A stretch of 64,000 nt of DNA. Origin: Berberis thunbergii. Lineage: Eukaryota; Streptophyta; Magnoliopsida; Ranunculales; Berberidaceae. A model generated the notes under the pieces. The model was not told the origin of the DNA. It saw nothing but the letters and a program-made list of their open reading frames with translations, and made no database searches. Numbering within the stretch: position 1 is the stretch's first letter; every line of letters begins with the position of its first letter. The stretch covers positions 310,001-374,000 of the forward strand of contig QNQO01000829.1 in assembly GCA_003290165.1 (NCBI GenBank), read 5' to 3'. Both the position numbers and the translations under genes were made by a program. Below are positions 44,346-55,503 of this stretch, piece after piece.

Positions 44346-46481
44346 TGTAACAACTATTTTTTTCTTTGTACCACCGCGGTAGTATTTAGAAGTTTGGTGG
44401 TGGCATATAGCCATTTTCCCTTCTATAAGACTGTAATTTTTTTCTTTTTCTTTTCACTCTTTTCATCAGAGCTTAGGAGGTTTGGTCATCTAGGTCTAAA
44501 AGAGAGCTTGAGGGGGGGGGGGGGAGGATTCCTTAAAGAGTTGCTTGAGGATCTTGATGCATGTTGGGGAGGAGGAGTCTTATGCTTTGAGGAGTGCAAT
44601 ACCTGTGGTTGGTGAGTAGATCGAACATATTTTGAATGATTTAACCCCTTTGATTTCATGTTTAATCTTTCTTGGTATAAATTTGGGGGGGTTTGCTATT
44701 ATGGGTTAAGATGAGTAACTTAGTGTCTTTCCGTAATAGTAGTTTTTGATTCTTTCAGTATTTTTGTTTTTGATTGCTTCCAGTTGAAAGATGAAGGTGA
44801 GATCTTTCTATAGGTAGCTTATATGTAAAATTTGGATAAGTATTGAAGAAGTTATAGGTATTTGAAGTTGGTGTGTTGAACTGTGACTTGCTGAAATTTT
44901 AAGTCAGACTTTAAAATCGTGAGGAACAGGGGATAAAGATCTGGTTTTGTTTTCTGTTATTGAAAGAATTTAGGTATAAATCTCACATGTTTAACAAGTT
45001 TAAGGTAAGGGCTTTCCAATGGTATAAAGTTTTAAGGGTTTGGTTGAATAATGCGACTTTTGTGTGTGATTGAAGTTGCTATGTTACTGAAACGTTCTGA
45101 AAAAAAAATCTGCTCTGAGGTTGAAGACGATGACGTCATGCTGACGTCATCTATTTGACCCGATTTTGACCCAACTTTGACTGATCATAGAATGTGATTT
45201 ATAACTCTATTTTTATCACCGTTTTCACCGTTGTGACCACCGTGATAACATTAAATTTTAAAATAAATTTATTTCACATTTTACAATATGTTAATTTTGG
45301 CAGTAATGTGCCTCAAGATGCATGTTTCAAGTAAATGTTTATTATTGAATATTGTGCATCATATATGTGATTGTGATATTTAGAATTTAGTTCCTCTAAT
45401 GAAATTATGGAACGATGCTACTTGATTAGTGTTGAAAATCTTGAGTTTGACATGAATACCCTACTCCGGCGTTTGAAATGTACAGAGTGGTACATTATGA
45501 CCATAGATGTCTTGGTTTTTAATATTCGTGTAATCCGTACATAGTGAGTTGTACGGTGACTGTCTCCAAAAGGGGAAAACTAAGCCACTATACGAGTTAT
45601 GACTCGCGTGATATAGTGGAGTGTTCCTGAGGAGCAGTGTCTGATTTCCAAAAGGGGAAAACTACGCCACTGTACGAGTCATGACGCGCGTGATACAGTG
45701 GAGTGTACCTGAGGGGTCAGAGGAAGAGTGTGAACTTATTTCTCTTCCAGCGCGCAGTTTTAAATTGTGATTTGGCCCGTGTGTCCAGTATTTCGAGGTG
45801 AAGTATGCATTTTAGAGACGGCACCCCGTTTGAAATGTATACATACTCAAAGTGGGTATTGGTACACGTGTGGAGGTGTGTCGGGGTGAGACACATTCGG
45901 CACATGGAGAGGTGCGATAGGGTATTCATGGTCTAAGATGTGTTTTGTTGATAATCTGATTTGTACATATGACTAGTTGACCATATGGTTGGTGCAGTAG
46001 GTATAAGTTGTAGCATGTGATGTAAGGTAAATGTGGATATATATTGAAATGTGGATTATCATTTGTGTTATTTGTAGTTGATTTTTTTTTATCTGCTCAT
46101 TCCAGCTTTAGGCTGACCCATTTTGTTTTGTTTTGTGGCAAATGGGTGTACTCTTATTGGAGTGCAGGCGTTGGAAGCGACTTCGTGGATCAGGCCGGGC
46201 GGAACTAGATCCTAGTCATTTCCAGGGTCTGTATTATGTTTTGTGTTTTGCTTTTTGGTGTTGTATATGATAGCTATGTTTGTGAGAATGCCTTGAGGGG
46301 TTGAGTTAGGGGAGAAGGTTGACTTTGGCATGGTTGTAATACTTTGGAATGCTTGTAATATTTTGGGAAATTTCGTTTTCCGAGAATTGTTTGTGTGATA
46401 ATGTGGTTGGTGGTATGTCACGTGCCATTTGTAGGAAATCTCCCATTGTGTTGGGATTTTTCTTATGAGCGGGGCGTGACA
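44346..46481 (+). repeat. Tekay 3' LTR
   Basis: Starts TGTAACAAC after a polypurine-like stretch and ends gcgtgaca. Compared with the 5' LTR it has an 11-bp tandem duplication of a gacgtcat-containing unit near 45130 and scattered point changes. The following bases gtaat could be half of a target duplication, but the left counterpart is missing. Confidence 0.9.
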
Positions 46482-46486
46482 GTAAT

Positions 46487-46774
46487 GACAAGTGGTCTGC
46501 TTCAAAATGGAGATGCCTGAAGGTAATCACTTTTTGGAAGAATATTTGGATTTATTTAATTGATTTGTTTACTTTATTCTGTTTTTAATTTGTTTGTATT
46601 GTTTGTTTCTGCAGGTTAGGTGGGATGAACATTCTTCTGTTCCTTGCCCAGAGAAGGTCTCGCCATGGAAAATTGAACCTGCACTAACTCCTACTCTAAA
46701 TACACTTCAGATGCCTCGGCCTAAAAGGCCTAGAGTTCCATCATCCCCAGATTATGTTGTTCTCAGTAGGGAAG
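46487..46774 (+). pseudogene. ARF: Captured auxin response factor fragment, two exons
   Basis: Exon 1 ends at 46522 with DKWSASKWRCLK before a GT donor. Exon 2 (46615-46774) follows a GCAG acceptor and reads VRWDEHSSVPCPEKVSPWKI, EPALTPTLN and MPRPKRPRVPSSPDYVVLSR. Together these are the end of the ARF ancillary domain and start of the middle region, in the style of ARF2-type repressors. The B3 DNA-binding domain and the PB1 interaction domain are absent. The intron is 92 bp and frame is maintained across it. Confidence 0.85.
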
Positions 46775-46949
46775 GTAGAGCCTACTATGCTTGACACATT
46801 TATCTCTTTATTGTCAATTAGTTCGGGTTACCTAGTTACCTAATCAATGTAGAGTATGTCAAGTCATTGTCAAGTTTGTTGACTTGCTTAGGTCCATCTA
46901 AAGTCACTGATTCTTGTTTGTCATGTTCTTCCCTTGTTCTGGATGCCAT

Positions 46950-47170
46950 TCAAATCAAAGCACACTATACAATTTATCTTGGTAAAATCTCTAACCATTC
47001 ACTTAATGTTTGATTACAACTTTTATCTATTGTGTTTTGTTTTAATTAATTAAATAAAATCATTCTCCATTGTTGATTAGGGGGTTATGATATGGAGGAG
47101 AAAGCTGCAAGAGCTTATGATTTAGTTGGAGGATGGTTACCTGCTCCACTGAAGGCTCCGTGGTTACTGT
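46950..47170 (+). pseudogene. Captured AP2-domain fragment (AINTEGUMENTA-like)
   Basis: A short segment ending ATTTATCTTG at 46981 joins in phase across an intron (46982-47080) to give YLGGYDMEEKAARAYDL. This is the linker/AP2-R2 junction of the ANT/PLT transcription factors, whose genes have the same exon break at YLG/GYD. After AYDL the expected AALKYWG is replaced by an unrelated VGGWLPAPLKAPWLL, which may be another fused fragment. Only about 20 residues are AP2-derived. Confidence 0.7.
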
Positions 47171-47531
47171 GTAAGTTACTCTAGTTTGTTATCTATCTTC
47201 CTTGTATACTATAGATGATTTATGATTTCCTAGTAACAATACCAAAAATACTTTCCATCAAAATCATTTTCTTAAGGAAGTCATTCGCTTATATGATCTA
47301 TTGATACAGGTATAGTAAAAACTACTATATAGGAATCTCTATTAACATCATGAACAAGTCTTTTTACACTTTTATTTGACAATTACTTTGTATTATTTTG
47401 TTATTTAGTATTTTCACTAATCAAAACTTTACAGTGCACTTTTGTTGATTTTGTCATTTATTACAATGTTATCAGACATAATGGTTCATAGCTTTGACAC
47501 ATTTTCGACTTATAATTTTTTCTTTTTGCAG
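47171..47531. other. No gene; intron-like filler in the CACTA element
   Basis: AT-rich sequence beginning with a GTAAGT donor and ending with a TTTTTGCAG acceptor, compatible with an intron. Confidence 0.4.
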
Positions 47532-47641
47532 AATACAACTGATTTGACTGATTTAGTTAGTTCTGGCCAGGACAGAAAACCAGAAGAAGTGGCATTTGCT
47601 GACGAATATGCTTTCAAGAGTTTGGTGTTCCGAGCAGAAAG
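47532..47641 (+). pseudogene. Captured exon of an unidentified gene
   Basis: Bounded by a TTTGCAG acceptor and a GT donor, the exon reads NTTDLTDLVSSGQDRKPEEV then AFADEYAFKSLVFRAER. It looks like genuine plant coding sequence, but I do not recognise the family. It is in frame with the preceding WLPAPLKAPWLL exon and may come from the same source gene. Confidence 0.5.
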
Positions 47642-48587
47642 GTTACTTTCTCATTGATTATTGGTTTTTTTGTCATTTTCATTTCTTTCCTTTTTATGAT
47701 TGTGTCCCAATAATTCCTCAAAGCAAAATGTATTAAGCAGGAGTAACTTAATACATCACTTAAAATCCTTGTTGACTTTGACTTTACTAGCAGTATTAGT
47801 TTGGCATCACTTGGAAGTAGTTTTTAATAGTGATGAAAGTATCTTGTAATTTCTGAATGTTTAACATTAGGTTGTTGATTAATAGCAATGAAAGTATCTT
47901 GTATTAATCCAGTATCTTTGTATTTGTTGATTAGTGATCACATCTTCATTGTCACGTGTTTGTATCTGCGCTTGTCAGCAACTTGATTTGCTGGTAAACA
48001 TTTTCTGTGTCATCACTTGCTAAGTTACATGTTTGACTCAATATAGGGTAAAAATAGGTCTTTAGTTCTCACACTAGCAAAGTACATAGTAGATCGCTTA
48101 CTGTTACGTTTTTGTGTTTTCTTACTTTTGTATATTTAATTTTTCGCTTATATCTCCATTTTTTATAATCAATAACTTTTTAGTTTCTCTTAGAAAAACT
48201 AAAGTCCCAAGTATATTGAAACATAATTTATAGACATTTCCTTCTACCATTTAATTATCATTGACAGTTGCATTTTGACATGGGTTACCACATGAAGGTT
48301 GAATGAAAAACAATTTAGTTTGACTCGCTTATGCTCTCAGATGGAACTCGATAATTGAAATCTGATCACTGCCTCTACTATCAAGGAGCTAATCGGTCAT
48401 GCTTTAAAATATTTTTTAACTTAATGACCACCTACAAGAAGCTTTTCTTATCAGACAAAGATAAGACGAAATAGAAGTAATACATTATCTGCCTTGTTTG
48501 ATTTTTCAGTATGTAGTTTGCAATGGTTAGAGTTGGTGTTATTGGTTTAGCTTTTCTGTGCTGACAAGGCATGTAATGGTCAAGTAG
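47642..48587. other. No gene; intron-like filler
   Basis: AT-rich sequence without coding features inside the CACTA element. Confidence 0.4.
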
Positions 48588-48752
48588 GTGCAACTGTTGA
48601 GCCATTTGGGTCTTTTGTTTCTAATCTGTATACAAAATGGGGAGACTTGGATATTTCCATTGAGGTACAAAGTGGTTTTGTTTATTCATCTGCTGTGAAG
48701 AGACAAAAAGTGAAGGTACTTGGCGATTTACAAAGAGCTCTGCGGAATAGAG
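48588..48752 (+). pseudogene. Captured nucleotidyltransferase exon (HESO1/URT1-like)
   Basis: The exon reads ATVEPFGSFVSNLYTKWGDL then DISIEVQSGF and KVLGDLQRALRNRG, ending at a GT donor. It holds the G-S helix and the D-x-D metal-binding pair (GDLDISI) of the non-canonical poly(A)/poly(U) polymerase catalytic core, which tails small RNAs and mRNAs. The third catalytic aspartate, the PAP-associated domain and all other exons are absent, so it is inactive. Subfamily assignment is tentative. Confidence 0.8.
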
Positions 48753-50070
48753 GTAGCACGTGTTTTAGCTTTTATATTTTCAATTTCATGGCATTCCTAG
48801 TTTCTGAACTGTCTTTTGTGTCAGTTGTTCACATGGAAGAATTTTATTTTCTCTGAAGGTTTTGTATTCTTGTCATTTATGCATAGCAAAACATTCAAAA
48901 AAAATTTATTGAAGGATTGATATGAAACAAGAATAGACTGTATTTTCAGCAGTAGAACATCCCACTTCTAGGTATTGTATCATGCACTGTTCAAGAAAGG
49001 AACATACAGTTGATACTTCATCCGCCATTCCCACACCACCCTTCTTTCTAAGCGAGACCACCATCCCCACACCCACCCAAACATTACAACTCTTGAAATG
49101 CATTGTTATTTGAACAAATTTTTCCTGGGACTTGAAACATACATATTTTTTTTTGCCACAAATGTTATTGTTTTTCCTATCTTTCAATCTCTCACCATAC
49201 TTAATTTCTTGTTTATATGAGGTTTGGATTCTTCAAACTGTCTCCACAGAATCGCTTTTCAAGGTAGTAATTTGGAGTCTTGGACCAAGAGTAGAACCAT
49301 TAAAGAATGCAGAGGTGGCCTTTGGTTCTTATTTGCTAGTGGGTATTTGTAGTTTTTTCAGTGTTTCCATCTCCTTTACCCTTGCCAATTTTTAGTCGAA
49401 ATGTTTTCTAACCTTCTTTTGGAGGCAATTTCGCACATTTTGCTTTATTTCTCTTATCTATACTATGTTTTAGTGCGTTCTTACATTGGTCATCATTACT
49501 CCATAAGAATAGGTGTCAGTGAAGTCAATACCTTTTGGAATGGCATTTGTTTGGGTTGCAGTGGTCCTGGCAGCAGTGACAAGAAGTGGTGTGAGTTGAT
49601 AGTGCTGGTGGATGGCTGTGGGATATGGAAAGAGTACATGGTTGGAGAAGATGATTTTGAGGAAGTCAATAGATACTGAGTTTTTTGTTTGAGAAGATGG
49701 GAACCTTGAAATGAGTTACTTATTGTTTGTATCAGAGAGATATTGTGACATTGGTCTGCAAATATTTGAAATGAAATCAGTTTCAGTTTATGTGCAATGA
49801 ATTCATTTTATTTTATTTGTCTATCTTGAATTATTTTCATCATTTGGTTAATATATATAGAATGTTTGAACCTTATAGGCTTTGGTCTTTTTCTTTTCAA
49901 TAGAACTGTTAAGATTTAGACAGTGAAACAGATGAAGTTTAGTCAATTCCCTCCCCAGCTGTGTGGGGCGAAAGCAAATTGGTGAGCATATGTAATTTTT
50001 TTTTTCGATTATATTAATTTGCAACGGTTTCGCAACAAACCAAATTTCTTTATTTTTTGAATTTTGTTTT
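48753..50070. other. No recognised gene; two coding-like stretches
   Basis: Stretches at 49250-49345 and 49535-49680 (GCSGPGSSDKKWCELIVLVD ... DDFEEVNRY) have a coding look and could be further captured exons, but I cannot assign them. The rest is AT-rich. Confidence 0.35.
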
Positions 50071-50366
50071 GACTGGCTACGGCTTAAAATCGTGGTACTT
50101 CATGTTTGCCACGGCTTAAAACCGTGGCCATCACTTGCCACGGCTTAAAACTATGGCCATCATGCTTGCAACGGCTTAAAACCGTGGCTTCATGCAGAAA
50201 ATCATCAAGCGTCCTCGAACATAAAACCGTTGCTAATATGTGTTGCCACGGTTTATAGCCGTCAATGGTGATTTGGCGACTCCTCAAATGGCTAGGCCTC
50301 TAAGCTGTGGCAATAGGTTACCCCCATGGTCCCAAACCGTTGCTGATGGGTATTTTTGGTGTAGTG
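50070..50366 (-). repeat. CACTA right end: subterminal repeats and terminus
   Basis: At least five variants of gccacggcttaaaaccgtgg occur between 50078 and 50345, the same palindromic unit as at the left end. The terminus tttttggtgtagtg ends at 50366. Confidence 0.92.
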
Positions 50367-50405
50367 GGCTCAGGGATGTGACCGTTTTTATGTATCATGA
50401 CATAC

Positions 50406-51540
50406 TTTCTGTGTGCTGCATAAAACGATTAACCGCTTTCTCTAAACTGGACGTATTGGATGGATGAACTTGGTTAAATTGAGGCCTAACAGGACTAGAG
50501 GCTTGAAGAGCCTGGGAAAGAACAATAGGTCCCCTTTGGTGTGGGCCATGAGCCCATGAGAGATTTGGATGCTTGGCGAAACCTGTGTTGTAATAGTTGG
50601 ACTGTGAATTATTATCAGGTCGCTGAATAACATTAAAAGAATTGACTTGCTTAGCAAAATATGCAGGATAATCACTTTGCAAATGACAATCAGCTGCGGA
50701 ATGACTCGAACATGCAATACAAACCTCAAATAAAACATTCGTGGGAGGTGTAGTTCGAGTCATATTAAAAATTGCATCAATTTCTGAGTCATAGTCATAA
50801 CAACTACTTCTAGCTTCAAAGGGAAGGAGGATGAAAAGATGTGTCCCTCACTTCATATATACCACTCTGACGCCCATCAGAATCCTTTATCGAATAATCA
50901 CATTGTTGAGAATTTTCGCATAGCGTTTCAAAGAAATCCTAAATTTCATTAACACTCATCTTCATAAGTAATCCACCACTAGTGGCATGTGACGATTTTT
51001 AGGCTCAACGCATCTTGGAAGTATTGAACTAAACGCCACTTTTCAAATCCGTGATGGGGACACTTAACAATGAGTTTATTGGACCTTTTTCCAACATTCG
51101 TAAAAATGTTCGCCTCTTTTTGTTGAAAATTAGACATATATATTCGGAGAGCATTCGTTTTATGAATGGGGAAATACTTTGACATAAAATTTCTTGTAAA
51201 TGCATGCCAAGTTGTGATGGTTCCTATCTCTAACAAATTGACCATGACTTCGCCTTATCTTTTAGAGAAAAGGGAAATAATCCATGACGGACTGAATCAT
51301 CTGAAAAGTTTGGATACTTAAGGGTAGCATAGATTTCAAGAATTCTTTAACATGAATATATGGATCTTCTTTCTCAGAACATTAAATGGAAAGTAATAGA
51401 TCGATAATGGATGGTTTGAATTCAAACTATTTGTAGTTGTTTTAGGTAAGACAATCCAAGATGGAACACCACTGGAAAGAGGGGAGAAGTAATCCCTAAA
51501 GGCCTTCTCCTCAGCCATCTCCTTTATCTCAAAAGACAAG
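50406..51540 (-). pseudogene. gag: Athila-type gag remnant
   Basis: On the minus strand from 51540: AFRDYFSPLSSGVPSWIVLP, then GTITTWHAFTRNFMSKYFP, ALRIYMSNFQQKEANIF, VKCPHHGFEKW and a C-terminal stretch AHGPHQRG. These are landmarks of the Athila/gypsy gag capsid. The sequence breaks at 50405 where the Tat element inserted and resumes at 26488. Stops and frameshifts are frequent. Confidence 0.82.
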
Positions 51541-52656
51541 AAGGGGGAACCTAGCTAGAAAGGTAACGAGAATTCAAAGAACTCCTCGGGGTCTTTTCAG
51601 TTTATCTTACTCTTAGAATCACACACCCATTTACGCATAAACTAATGGACACTGGAGTATCAAAGTTAACACTCCATAATAGGGTTCAATTAAATTTTTT
51701 TTATTTATTATAAATGCAAGCCTAACATTTATATTAAAATGATCTAACTCTAAAAAAACAAAGGAACCATAAACGACACCTAAATGATGTGCAAACAAGC
51801 TGAATGACAAATGACCCTAGAATTTTGTTACTAATGCAACTTTGAAATTCAATTTAATTTACCTAACCATGGGAGAGGCACTGTAATTTCCTATCAGTTC
51901 GCTACTACAAAATTGCTACTACCTTTTTTTCACTTTGCAGTTCAAAGTAAAATGTCAGTTCAAGAACTCTTAATAGATAGGCTATGTTCATTCATTTGAC
52001 TACTTTAAACTTTCAAAGAGGGATCCTATGAGCGTGAAACCTGTACTTAACATTATCTTGGTACAAATTTTACAAAGTTAAGGCTTAGGTTTCTAACCCA
52101 AAAATAGATGGTGGTTAACTTATCCACGAGAGATGGCATGGAAGTTGCTAATCAATCCTATCATTGTTCAAATTTTCATGCAATATTTCTTAAAACAACC
52201 AAGTGATCACAATAGAAATCGCGTGCAGATGCGGTGGGGAGAAGTTACCTCCAACGTGAACCTCTTTTGGGTTACTTGCAATGCCTGCTAAAAGTCGAGT
52301 TGTCGTCAATCAAAAGCACTGTCCTCCTAACAACTCGATGACTTCTGAGCGTGTCTACGCAAATCACAACCTGAAAAGAAAAGTCACAATGCAATCTATA
52401 TATGTTTTTCCCATTGTATTTCTTTGCTTTGCTATTTTCCTTTCTGCTTGTGTTTCCCGATATATGGATTTCACTTCGTTCCCACTTGAACTCCTATGAA
52501 TACATGTGTACGATTTCTGCAAAACAAATGCAACTGGTTAAAACTCAAACTAATAACAAATAAGCAAGCTACTCCTAACATTTTTCCAAAAAAAAGACAA
52601 TTAAACCTAAACTATAAACTAGTAAAATCAATCCCTAAACTTCAATTGCACCATTA
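51541..52656 (-). other. Athila 5' untranslated region; no gene
   Basis: Non-coding sequence between the primer-binding site and gag on the minus strand. Confidence 0.5.
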
Positions 52657-52678
52657 CAATCCTCGGCAACAACGCCAA
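52657..52678 (-). other. Athila primer-binding site
   Basis: The minus strand reads ttggcgttgttgccgaggat, close to the ttggcgccgttgccggggat primer site shared by Athila-type elements. It lies 4 bp inside the LTR end at 52683 and fixes orientation. Confidence 0.82.
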
Positions 52679-52682
52679 TACT

Positions 52683-54290
52683 TGATGCAGATTTTACTAG
52701 CATAAATTAATAGGCTAGTTTAACCTAATTATACCACAAGTGCATAGTTGCCTAACTATCAGACAATGGCAAATACAGGTCGATCCCACGAGAATTGAAG
52801 ACAAAATTGAAAACTAAGACCTATTTAGACTAATTTAAATTGGGGGTTGCAACAACATGAAATTTCTAAACTAATGGAAAGTAGAACAACAATTGAAAAT
52901 TGAAGTTGAGAATAAAAAAGAGAGATGCTATGGCTTTCAAATCATCCATCAAGTTTATAAAATTATACTAATGTCAATTATTGTCCCCTAGCAATGAAGT
53001 TGATTGATTTTAGCAAAGATGCAAACCCCTAGCATTAATTGTTTGTTTAAGGCACAACTAATCACAAGTTTAACTATTACGAATAAAATATGCTTAAACA
53101 TAAACATAGAATAATCTAACTAGTATGGATGCATGACATACACGGTGAAAGTAACATGTGTTTGTCACAAATCAATCCAATGTTAAACCAAACAATGTGT
53201 CATAGAATAAAAAGACAAAATAAATTTCTACTAAGGCTGAGGAATCACCAACGTCTTAGCGAAAGATTTAGAAGATCATGGTGGTTGTGGTGATCGAGAC
53301 AATAGCATGGGTGAACTCCATTTTCCCAAGGAACGTGCTCCACCAAAGAAATGTGGATGTTGTGTGGTGGTGCAGACAAAACATTGGGTGTGAATAGCAA
53401 AGAGATTTAAAGTCTTTTTTCCTTCCTTCTTATTCTTCTTCCCTATGATCTCTTTCCCTATTTCAGATGCAACTGCGCTCGATTGTTGTGTTTGTTAAGA
53501 GAGTAAGGTGAAGAGGTGTCTATGGCGTGAAGAAAATAGTCTGTGAGGGAGAGAGTGAGGTCGAGATGAGGTGGTGTGGTGGTGGATAAGAGATGGAGAA
53601 AAGGGGGTTGTCTGTTGAGAATGATGGAGGAAGAATAAGAAGAGATGCTGGATCGAGATGGTGTATGAGGTGATGGCGATGTGGTGAGGTGGAAGAGCAA
53701 AGCATCAATGGAGATTGTTCGTGATGAGGGAAAAAAGGGTATGATGGATCAGCGGAGGACGAGATGAGAGGTGACGGGGAGGAGGCAAGGTCAAGATTGG
53801 CTACAAGGTGGGGTGGCTATGTTCGTTTGGATGTGATGTGGCTGCAAGGTAATGAAAGGTGGTTGTTGTAGGAAGGAAAAATGAAAAACAATGGAATGAG
53901 AAGGTGTTGATGGCGTGAAGGTGGTTATGTCTGAGGAATAAGAGATGATGACGAGATGGCTCGTCTCTGTGTGGGTGGCCGAAACGAGATGGAGGCGAGA
54001 AGATGGTGGTTGCTGGTCTTTTTAGTGAGCGACAATTTTCGACAAGGAGGATGCTGAGATGGTTCTTTGGTAGCATGAAAAAAAAGGAGATGAAAATGAG
54101 GCATCGAAGACCGAGTGTTTTATTTGGCAGGAAGAGGAGTAGATATGTTTTGGTTGGATTTGGACTTAGGTTTAGGTTTGAGAATGAGTTTGGTTTGGAT
54201 GGGCTTTGGCATGCGAATTATTGTGGCGATTTGCAATTTCACTCGTCATTTTGTACCGCCATTCAAACCTATCAAATAATTGTTTTCTAA
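52683..54290 (-). repeat. Athila 5' LTR (outer boundary uncertain)
   Basis: On + it begins tgatgcagattttactagc next to the primer site and includes aggtcgatcccacgagaatt, a phrase common in LTRs of this lineage. The part at 53124-53273 recurs at 14971-15123. GA-rich sequence fills 53460-54000. I could not identify the outer LTR edge; 54290 is an estimate before the copia element. Confidence 0.5.
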
Positions 54291-55503
54291 GGTGCCGCAT
54301 TTATACGATTTCATCTTTTAAGTTTCAAATCCTACAAAAACATGAAAATGAAATAATTAGAATAAAATACAATATTCGAAATACAAACAAGTATAAATTA
54401 TAAGGAAATTTAAGTATAAATTACGTGAATATCAAACAAAAACAATGTATGTAGAGTGCTAACTGTTGGAAATTTTGTATTTCCATATTTATTGAATGAG
54501 TAAATCGTACAATGAGTTTATGTAAGTCTTTAGACCAACAAATGTGTTGGTTCAATTGTGTCTTTTGGGAGCAGGTACGTAGTGTTTCATTTGCTATAAG
54601 TAGAATCTTAAATTTGCCATTTGAGATATCCAAAATATTAGCAATTCATCATTACAACAACCACCTAGCTCACAGAAGAAGAGTTTACATACAAATCAAA
54701 ACAGGTTCGTTCATGTTCATCTCGAAACGAATTCTTATTTCTATTCGCTTGAGTTTCTATCCTAAAGTGCATTAGGAACAGAGATGAATCTGTTGTATCT
54801 TGGGATATTAACGACCATCAACGTTGTACCGAGATGGGTCGAATATTGTCTTAAGGACATTGAATTAAGCAAGCATCAAATTATCCTATCCCCTCACTGT
54901 TATAGATTGTATCCAACAATCTTAAGACAATATTATAACTTGTATCAGTTTCATACTTTCATAGAACTCTAGCCAAACATATCCAAAGTACTAAAAACTC
55001 TGGTCAAATTCAAAGTCTAGAACTTTGGTCAATAGATGTTTGGTTTTCAGACTTTGAGTCTGTGTTGTAAATTATACATAGCCATACATATCCAAAGCAC
55101 TAAAACTTAGGTCAAGTCCAAACTACAAACTTTTTGGTCAAATCCTAACTACAAACTTTGGTCAAAACGTGTTGGCTTACAGACTTCAAGTAATTATCAT
55201 CTACTATTTAGTACATTAACTTTTATTTGTGCAAATTTGTTTAACACACTGTTTTGTATAATACGTGTTTTTATTTATACAATTAATCTCAACATATTGT
55301 TTTGTACAGTAAGTTTTAAAGTTTATATATTTAGAACTCTATCAATATTACTGTTTTTATTAGAGTAATTTGTACAAATTAGATACAGAGTTTATATAAT
55401 AATAACTTTGATTAAGATATTGTTTTTACAGTACTTAGTCTAATTAAATTGTCCGTGTGACAAAATTTGATTTATTTGTATTATTACTAATAACAAGTAA
55501 ATT

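Larger units (their letters stand above)
37382..46481 (+). mobile_element. Tekay-type chromovirus (Ty3/gypsy) LTR retrotransposon
   Basis: 5' LTR 37382-39459 and 3' LTR 44346-46481 are nearly identical over about 2.08 kb, indicating recent insertion. The primer-binding site TGGTATCAGATC (39468 onward) fits initiator methionine tRNA. The internal region encodes gag with two zinc knuckles, protease, RT, RNase H, integrase and a C-terminal chromodomain, which is diagnostic of chromoviruses; the sequence style is that of the Tekay/Del clade. Reading frames are interrupted several times. It sits between captured FANCI and ARF fragments of the CACTA element, so it is the youngest insertion of the nest. 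Confidence 0.92.
34639..50366. mobile_element. CACTA (En/Spm) element carrying host gene fragments (Pack-CACTA), 15.7 kb including a nested Tekay element
   Basis: The left terminus CACTACACCAAAA begins at 34639 and the right terminus tttttggtgtagtg ends at 50366; they are inverted copies. The 3-bp duplication GGC flanks it (34636-34638 and 50367-50369), and the uninterrupted site exists in the sister LTR at 27133-27160. Both ends carry palindromic subterminal repeats of ccacggctcaaaaccgtgg type. No transposase frame was found, so it is non-autonomous. Without the Tekay insertion (37382-46481) it is about 6.6 kb and carries, all on +, exons from RPT5, FANCI, an ARF, an ANT-type AP2 factor and a nucleotidyltransferase. 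Confidence 0.92.
26494..50400 (-). mobile_element. Tat-lineage Ty3/gypsy LTR element (minus strand), non-autonomous, split by a CACTA insertion
   Basis: The LTRs are 26494-27178 (685 bp) and 34014-34638 plus 50370-50400, starting TGATGCAG on + and ending near tatcatca. On the minus strand the 5' LTR (right) is followed by a primer-binding site resembling TTTGGCG..GTTGTC and then gag and protease (33960-32181). No RT or integrase is present. A tandem-repeat region (30485-31620) and an additional ORF in the opposite direction (+, 27560-29926) precede a purine tract and the 3' LTR (left). An antisense extra ORF near the 3' LTR is a known trait of Tat elements (Grande, Retand, Ogre). The flanking duplication is CATAC. 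Loss of pol makes it dependent on other elements. Confidence 0.85.

Noticed and set aside
44235..44615. 126-codon + frame spanning the Tekay 3' LTR start, including a Gly run
   Set aside because: It spans the LTR boundary and the G-run; the same frame is broken in the other LTR, so it is not a gene.
53458..54076. Minus-strand frames in the GA-rich block
   Set aside because: Low-complexity His/Ser/Pro-rich artefacts within the LTR region.
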